The notes under the pieces: model-generated
What the model saw: only the letters and a program-made list of their open reading frames with translations
Database searches by the model: none
What the model was told of the DNA's origin: nothing
Shown: in pieces, positions 57,401-64,000 of the stretch
How positions within the stretch are numbered: the first letter of the stretch is position 1
How the letters are laid out: every line of letters begins with the position of its first letter
Made by a program: the position numbers and the translations under genes
Origin: Kingdonia uniflora
Taxonomy: Eukaryota; Streptophyta; Magnoliopsida; Ranunculales; Circaeasteraceae
Direction: 5' to 3'
DNA: 64,000 nt
Assembly: GCA_014058105.1 (NCBI GenBank)
Contig: JACGCM010002394.1
Coordinates: forward strand, 806,001 to 870,000

Positions 57401-59636
57401 ACAACCTCGAGCTCTGTCTTCTCTTGAGTGACTATATCAAATAATGACTATTGTTACCTGTGATTTAGGACCTGTCATACACAAAACATTAACATCAGCA
57501 AGCTTCACACAATTTTAACTATCAATCTTATATATTTTACATTGTTATACTTACTTTATTTTACAGTTCTAAAAAGAAGTTCCATGGGTTCTCATCATCT
57601 CTCTCAAGGCAATCACCCTTCACCCATATCACATTATCATTCTACGGTTGACCTGCTGAGTTCAGATCAAAAAAGCGAGGTCGAGTTGCGCTCACACAGA
57701 AATATGCCCCTCCACTTGCAGAATAGTTTTTTATACCATAAAACTGTAATGCATCCTCAGAGGATATCCTCCTCCTTATCCTATCTCCTTCCCACCGTAT
57801 ATTCAAAGATTCACAAACACTTATCACCTCCCACATGTTCTCGTTCATCTAAATGGGACATGCCCTTTTGAGATTCATAATCCCTTTTGCCAGATTGCTA
57901 GGGGGAAGACTCAACCCATACTCTAACTGAGATATGTAACATAAAAAACCCTTTGACAGTTCAGTCTGAACATCCCCATCGAAATACTCAAAAGAGATCG
58001 ATTCCTCTATACCCCTATCCCTTTTCTCCTTCGCCAAATCTCCCAACAAATAAAAATATTCCTCTCCAGTTGTTACAGTACAACCTCTAAATTCCCTACC
58101 GGCATAATCTATTCAGTTACCCCATCTACTTCCTATAGAGGCCCTGGCTTTACAAAACTCTTTGAATGCATCAGAACGAGGTGGATAGGATACCAATCTT
58201 CTAGGAAAACCTAGAAATTTATCCACACCTCCTTCTTCCTCACTTCCAGATGTTCTAATATCAGACTTAACCAACCGACCAGAGGTCGATGCCACACTTA
58301 CAGGGAAACTCCTCATATCAACTACAAGGAATGATTTTACCCTGCACGCCATGTTCGACCTACACACAGGTCCAGGTATCTATCATTATATTTTAATATA
58401 CGTCAACCACATTCAAATATCTTTCATATATCATATAACAAAAGCTTTTCATAGATTACTATAAATAGTAATTTATTACTTTTCCTAACAAGACCAAATG
58501 ATTTTCAAAAATCACGTATACACATCACAAATCCTCTACTAACCTTCTATGTCAGAGTGTGAATCTGAGGCAGCGCTGAATCCTTCCCTCACCACACTGC
58601 TGTACAATCACCTTCGTTACCCAGTTTCAGTGATTCTCTCACGCCTTGATTGATGATCCCTTTTGTTTAAATCTTCGCAAGTTTCTATGCTATTTGTACC
58701 TCTATTTTTTCTTCCTCTCTCATTGCTCTTCAAGTTTTTGAAGTTGAAAACCATTTGATTGACGAAGATGAATCAGCATTTATATTTTTTCTCTCTAACT
58801 GCTGGTAGTTATTGAGCCTCGCATGAGCCATCTTCAGTTTTGGAACCGAGGCATCCCTTCCACTATCTATATCAGACGTCTTGCACCTTTTCGGTGAAAA
58901 CACCTTCCCATCATTACCTTATCCTTTATATTTTATTTTATTCTATTTATATATCTATTTTCTAAATTTCCCTCTGACCTCACCACATTCATGATGACTC
59001 ACTATTACATGCAATCTGGTTTTCACAACTTTTGCACAAGGGAAAAAATCAGAAACTTCCTGCTTTCTCTGTACGTGTTTCTTCTTTTACTCTTATAATA
59101 ACAATGATGTTATTTTCAAAGCTCTCTTAACACAATTTCAAAATATTTTTAAATTGTTTTTTCATAACAGTTACAAACAACATTCACAGGAATAAAGGAT
59201 CTATTCAACAACTATTTCTTCAAATAATTTAAACTCGAACAATTACATTTTTTTACCCCTATTTTACGTCCGCTCCGTTCGCCTCCCATATAATTGCATC
59301 TAAAATGGCCTTGATGACCTGGGGAACCACATACAATCAATAAACCTATAGCAATCCTCGCATCCTCAAAGTCAATCTCTTCTTCAACAATCAATCCCAC
59401 CACCTCTTCTCGATCTACGGGATCTACCACCTATTCGCAAAAAAACCCCTTATAAAAAAATGTGCATACTCAAGTTCCCTACCCATTGAATCAAAACCTT
59501 CGAACTAATACTCCCTTACTGGCAACTCAGTATCATAATCCAATAGTCCAAAAATTCTCTCATGCACTTCAGTGATCTTTATTGCCAATCGTCCTTCAGC
59601 AGCATAACGGATTCTCTAAGATCGAGTCCACACCAT
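54448..59636 (-). pseudogene. multi-exon antisense gene inside the gypsy element (transposon domain plus long coiled coil)
   Basis: Exons inferred on the minus strand: E1 59636 to about 59270; E2 58359 to about 57560; E3 about 57,230-56,990; E4 56888-56460; E5 56342-56241; E6 55889-54448. Borders are GT-AG where given exactly. E2 has EFRGCTVTTGEEYFYLL, GFLCYISQLEYGLSLPP, NENMWEVISVCESLNI and RPRFFDLNSAGQP, a stop, then NDNVIWVKG. By eye this fits the plant 'putative gypsy type transposon' domain. E4 to E6 form a coiled coil of over 600 codons with an acidic GYSEDEVDAIRADTYVEEDEDEE segment. The C-terminus (RVQEFMASRPPVVEVSIADILTV) is globular-looking. A frameshift at about 55,800 and several stops disable it. 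An outer homologue lies at 46,292/62,174. Confidence 0.7.
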
Positions 59637-59639
59637 TCT

Positions 59640-60909
59640 TATCTCATTCCCCAAATTCAAAAATCATTTTATCCTTATTCATCCATTTTTACTATCAATT
59701 CCCCGTAAATCATGCTATTTCCTTTTTATCTCATAATAGAAACCCCATGTCTTGAGAGAAATTATTTGAGCGTATCTCTTCCTATCGAGCTCAGTAATCC
59801 CAGACTGTTACGGATCAAACTTATTATTTCCAGATTTAATTTTCTAAAATGACCTCTATGAGATCGATTCTTTATTCTAAAACTCCTACAAATTTTTTTT
59901 TGCTCTCACACATTTACAGCTCGTAATACCTATTTTCAAAGATAAATGTATAACAGTTCGATTATTACAAGTATTTTACTTTCTGCCCTCAAACATTTCA
60001 TTTTATACAAAGCCTTCATACAACTCAATTTCTATTATTATTCTATTTCTATATTAGCATGAATTTGGATAACAAATTTTATTCATCTCAAAATATATTA
60101 CAAGTGCTTTTACAGATAACAAGTTTTTTAATTACTCGACATCAGGTCCTTTACAGATAAAGTTCTGTCCAGTATTCCGCTTCAGATATTTAACAGATAA
60201 CAAGTTTTTCAGTGCTTTTACAGCTAACAAGTCTTTCAGGCACTCTGAAACTTCAAATCCTTCAGTTTATCCTGCTTTAGTAATTTTTCACCCTAATGTA
60301 ACGCAAACATTGAAAACAACGAATATCCTCCCTCCCATTAGCTTTGTCGAAGTCTAGACGAACTTCAAATGGAAACTATGGGAACAAGAAACTCCCCAAC
60401 CTACATCTGTCTCCCCAACCTTATCTTCCGCAAGAATGCGAAGACAAACCCAATGCTGCTCACCTGTCAAGACAACGTGATGAAACCTCGATCTATCGGA
60501 TTCTCCAAGGACTGATCTCCGAAAAACTTCAACTTCAACCTCTGCATTTCAGAAGCGATTCTCTCTTCACGAATCACCCTACGAGTCTTTACTATCTTCA
60601 ACACTTGCAGAGGATTTTGTATCAGAACAAATATTTTTGGCCCCCAACCTCGGTACAGGTACTATTTATATAACCATACATTTATTGTACAAGTACATTT
60701 TCCCAAGCGTCATCATTCAATGCGACGAGACTCTTCAAACCCTAACCATCACATACATTAATATTCCCACCAACAATAAATACACGCACTTCCCCCTTGA
60801 CATGCGCATTCTTCATGCAGTCAAACACCATTATTACTTCCTTCTTAATTTAAATTTCTAACCCATATCCCAAAAATTCTTTCTCAACCCAAGCCACTTG
60901 TGACTTCAA
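59640..60909. other. upstream region of the antisense gene, inside the gypsy element
   Basis: This lies between the antisense gene's start and the 3' LTR and must contain any promoter of that gene. Short plus-strand frames near 60,344-60,860 show no domain. On the minus strand I see no clear TATA box at the expected distance. Confidence 0.4.
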
Positions 60910-60924
60910 TTGGGAGGGGGCAAT
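60910..60924 (+). promoter_or_regulatory. polypurine tract of the gypsy element
   Basis: TTGGGAGGGGGCAAT directly precedes TGTAGGG at 60,925. It primes plus-strand DNA synthesis in such elements and confirms the 3' LTR border. Confidence 0.75.
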
Positions 60925-61541
60925 TGTAGGGTCCGACCCCTCGATCTTACCTAAATTGAGCTGTCTCTAGTTCGAACTACCTCCATGTCAGACTCATACA
61001 TTTTCCACATGGCTTTACCAGTCAACATTGCGATATACTCTAGGAATTGACAAGGAATGTAGGTCGAGCTCAAACTGAAAAACCTAAACAAGTCAAATCT
61101 ATCTATCTCTCTCGAACTTTGTAGTTACTCAGTTAACAACCACTAACCATATTGTTCTGAGAACATGCTCTAGTACGATGAAAAAATATGGGAAAGGCCT
61201 ATATAAAGAAAAAGTTCCAGAAGAGACAAGGACTAAAAAATTATAAAAAAAATCACCAGGAAAACTATATTTTCTAGATTCTCCAAAACTTCAAACTTGT
61301 TATTCACAAGATCAAACATTTCTAAGTCTAGAGATCACTTATAATAAGATATCAGCCTCAAATAATAAACGTCACTATTATAAAAGTCCACAACTTGAGG
61401 TCGTGGTTCTTAACCTATTCATAGGATTTCCATGCTAAACACATGTGTCATTTCTTATTTTTTAATTAGATTTTATTACAGGTACATTGATGTAAGAGCT
61501 AATTCCAGGCCACTTCGAGCTTACGGAATTAGGCCATTACA
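60925..61541 (+). repeat. 3' LTR of the gypsy element
   Basis: 617 bases, TGTAGGGTCC to GGCCATTACA, collinear with the 5' LTR but with many substitutions, for example in the first 20 bases and near 61,030. GAGGG follows at once. Confidence 0.9.
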
Positions 61542-61546
61542 GAGGG

Positions 61547-62173
61547 AGAGTATACAAACTCATCTTTCTTTCCCTTATAAATTATCTATAGTGATAGAGA
61601 GAGAAAAAAAATGGTGTAACCCATATCTCTTAAGAAAAGAAAAGTTTGTGTTATGATTGTGATTTGGGAGGGAAGGCTTTATCTGGTGATAGAAAATTAT
61701 TAGAGAAACAATAGGAATAGCCAATCTTTGTGAAACGTTTAGATGAAGTAGAAGATTATGGTTCTTCTAGTATATGTTAGTGACTTGTTCTTCTATTTTT
61801 GATTGTGTTTTCAAGTAATCTGTATATGATATTGTATGTTCATTGCCTTTGTATGAGATTAATTTGGGGATATCAAAGTTGAGAATGTAGGGGTTAAAAA
61901 CTAAGTAATTGCCTGTATTTTTTTTTTTGCGTTACACAAGCTTTGGGTATTGGAACAGGCTGCAGAGAGAGAGAAAAATGATTTTTTGGAGAAGAAGGGG
62001 GAAAGTTGAAAATGATTTTATGTTATTTTGGAAAGTTTGAAAATAAATGCTTTGACTGGGTAAAAAAGTATGGGTGGGGGTTGCTTCTGCTGTGTGTATG
62101 GTATAACATGTATCTGTGTAGATGATTAATCATGGATTTAGAGAAAATAATGAAAGATTATATGTATATGTAG
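61547..62173 (+). other. remainder of intron 1 of the outer antisense-gene copy
   Basis: Non-coding AT-rich DNA from the retroelement's target duplication to the splice acceptor TATATGTAG before 62,174. No ORF or repeat partner is seen. Confidence 0.45.
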
Positions 62174-63990
62174 GTCTAATATGCGTTCAAAAAAAAGAAA
62201 GCCCACGAGTAAATTTTTAGTATCATCTAGTTCATAAGAAACATCATTGTCAGGGAGGGAGGATGATTGTAGTGGTATAAAAGAAACCGTAGATAGGGTT
62301 GATGTGACTGTAGGTGTAGAAGTTGGTAGACCCAGTAAAGTAAATAAAGTTATAGAGAAAGATGATACAAAGGCGAAAGATAAATTGTTTTTCGAATACC
62401 TTGAAAGAGTAGATATAGGTAAAGAATTTTTAAAGTATAAGAAGAAGGTAAAAGGAGAGTGGGGAAACTATGTGATGGAAGAAGGTCGATGGTTTAGGAC
62501 CTATGTACTAAGGAAAGGGAAGGAGGTGGTATACTACCAAGTCCTCTGTCTGGATAAGTTGAAAAAAGAGAAAGGTATTAGTAAGGATGTAAAATTTTTG
62601 TACTATAATGGTACAGGGATGGCAGGCCCAAATGATGGGTTTTTATGCTATATGAATTATGTTGTTTATGGCCTTAGGATTCCTCTAACCCTCTTTCAAA
62701 AAGGGGTTATGAATGTATTGCAGTGCTGCCCTGCCCAATTAAATGGGAATGTATATAAAATGATGAGGGTGTGTGCGATACTGAATGACAAGTGGAAAAG
62801 GGAAGGGACTGCCAAGAAGTTCGAAGTGGATGACGTTCTGAAAATTTATAAACTGGTGGTTTCCTGTATAGTAATTCTTCTAGGCCGAAGTTCTTTGGCT
62901 TTGAGTCTACTGGTAGACCATGGAATGACCACTTTGTATGGGTAGGGGGCAACTATATGCAGGTTCCAGATGAACCGGTGCTCATCCTAAACCATAAGTA
63001 TTATAATCTGAGTAAGTAATATTTGTCAACTTTGACCAACCATCAGTTTGTCTTCGAGCTGTTAATCATGTTCTTGTTTCTTGTTTGTCAGGTCCCAATC
63101 CTAAATCTCTACCTAATAATACCAGCTTGTTTGACTGTGTAGCTCTTAAGTAGGTTGAGCTAAAGCAAGTACTAGGTGAATTAGGTATCCATAAGGATAA
63201 AAGAGTAGACTCTAGAGTGCCCAAAGTTCAACGAGCTCACAAGAATTGAGCTATGGCTGAGAAGAAGAAGGCCCGTCTTTTTGTAAGTGATTTAACTAGT
63301 CTTTCTCGGCATGATCCGGAGACTATAAATGTGAAGTGGTCAATTTGAAGGTTAAAAAAGCAAGCGCCAGAAACTTAGCCTTCTACTGTGGTGGTGGGCC
63401 CCAGAGAATGATGTCGGTAGTCCTACTGCTAGAGATGTAGTGGTGGAGCAGGTGGTGAGTGAGGCCGCTCCTTTAGATGCGAACACTGGTTTACTGAAAA
63501 GGAAGCAGCATGAGGGTGAAGGCAGTGATCGTACTAGCGCCAAGGCTATGACCAAGATGAGAGAAATAGAGCAAAAATGCAATACGATGGCAGGGGCTAA
63601 TCCGCATCAGATTGATGATATGTTTCAAGAGCAGACTCTTGGGGTATGTATTGATATCCTTCATTTGCTGTAGTTGTGATGTGATATATGTTGTATAAAA
63701 CTTGAATGTTTATATTCGCAACTCTCGATGTTGATGAAGAGGGCAATGAAGTTTATTGAGAACAGAAGCTGGGAGTTCAGAGAGCTTACTCACAGGCTAG
63801 ATGGTCAAATGGCTTGAATGAAGGAACTCAAAAGGGAGCTCAAGATAGAGAAAATGAGTAGGGTTGAAGATTTAAAGGCTGCTGAAGAGTGGTATGTAGA
63901 GCTGTCCGAGCGTGAGGAGATTATCTCACAAGTATGTACCGAGTTACAGGTGGAAAAAGACTATTTTGTCTGATCTTATCGCTTCTTTGG
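62174..63990 (+). pseudogene. outer copy of the antisense gene, exon 2 onward (runs off the window)
   Basis: Exon 2 (62174-63011) opens SNMRSKKRKPTSKF. After one stop it reads GKEFLKYKKKVKGEWGNYV, GFLCYMNYVVYGLRIPLTL and NVYKMMRVCAILNDKW. A frame change near 62,850 leads to GGFLYSNSSRPKFFGFES and GRPWNDHFVWVGGNY. This aligns throughout with exon 2 on the minus strand at 58359-57560, including the acceptor (GTAG, then GTC-x-AA-x-ATG). Exon 3 starts at 63,092 (PNPKSLPNNTSLFDC). Later pieces (63,440-63,640 and 63,730-63,930) are charged and coiled-coil-like. Stops show it is inactive. Exon 1 lies at 46,292-46,645, on the far side of the inserted element. Confidence 0.7.
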
Positions 63991-64000
63991 GTTGACTGAT

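Larger units (their letters stand above)
47107..61541 (+). mobile_element. complete 14.4-kb Ty3/gypsy retrotransposon with an antisense gene
   Basis: The two LTRs (47,107-47,721 and 60,925-61,541) start TGTAG and end CATTACA. A perfect GAGGG duplication flanks them (47,102-47,106 and 61,542-61,546). Order: primer site, gag, protease, RT, RNase H, integrase (to about 53,460), a tandem-repeat zone, a long antisense gene (59,636-54,448), a polypurine tract, 3' LTR. RT before integrase makes it Ty3/gypsy. Great length, a 3' tandem-repeat zone and an antisense ORF fit the Tat-type lineage, which is inference. The LTRs differ at many positions, and all ORFs have stops, so it is old and cannot move by itself. 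Confidence 0.92.

Overview
The window is plant nuclear DNA, most likely from a eudicot with a large, repeat-filled genome. It is AT-rich, its genes carry GT-AG introns, and it holds plant-only families: a 4CL-like ligase, a plant mobile domain protein, and MULE, PIF/Harbinger, copia and gypsy elements. I cannot name the species. No rRNA, tRNA or CRISPR array was seen. The only gene that looks intact is a six-exon 4-coumarate:CoA ligase-like acyl-activating enzyme on the minus strand (2729-13367). It closely resembles Arabidopsis At4g05160 and ends in the peroxisomal signal SKM. Almost everything else is transposon, mostly decayed and nested.

Layout. 140-1418: hAT-like element. 2729-13367: the ligase gene, with a 9-bp-TSD Mutator-type element in intron 5, a dead copia element in intron 2 and a hairpin in intron 1. 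About 13,970-27,300: a very large MULE complex with a multi-intron MURA relic, two tandem coiled-coil genes, a GRF-finger ORF, a decayed Ulp1-like protease and a large inverted tandem array. A TCATTTGT/ACAAATGA word recurs through its introns and spacers. 28,277-36,240: PIF/Harbinger DNA between TTA duplications, holding the Myb-like ORF1, the DDE transposase and a plant mobile domain gene that is split by a solo LTR. 36,270-40,960: dead copia element on the minus strand. 42,300-43,700: an unrecognised acidic ORF. 44,033 to the right edge: two nested Ty3/gypsy elements of one family.

The most notable structure is at the right. A complete 14.4-kb gypsy element (47,107-61,541, TSD GAGGG) carries a spliced antisense gene of more than 1,000 codons between pol and its 3' LTR. 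That gene has an N-terminal exon, a domain resembling the plant 'putative gypsy-type transposon' family, and a very long coiled coil. The element sits inside the intron between exons 1 and 2 of a second copy of the same gene, on the plus strand (46,292-46,645 and 62,174 onward). The second copy lies next to an older 3' LTR of the same family in reverse orientation (44,033-44,602). This reads as a retroelement inserted head-on into the antisense gene of an older relative. Fragments of the gene's first exon occur four times in the window, once inside the MULE region.
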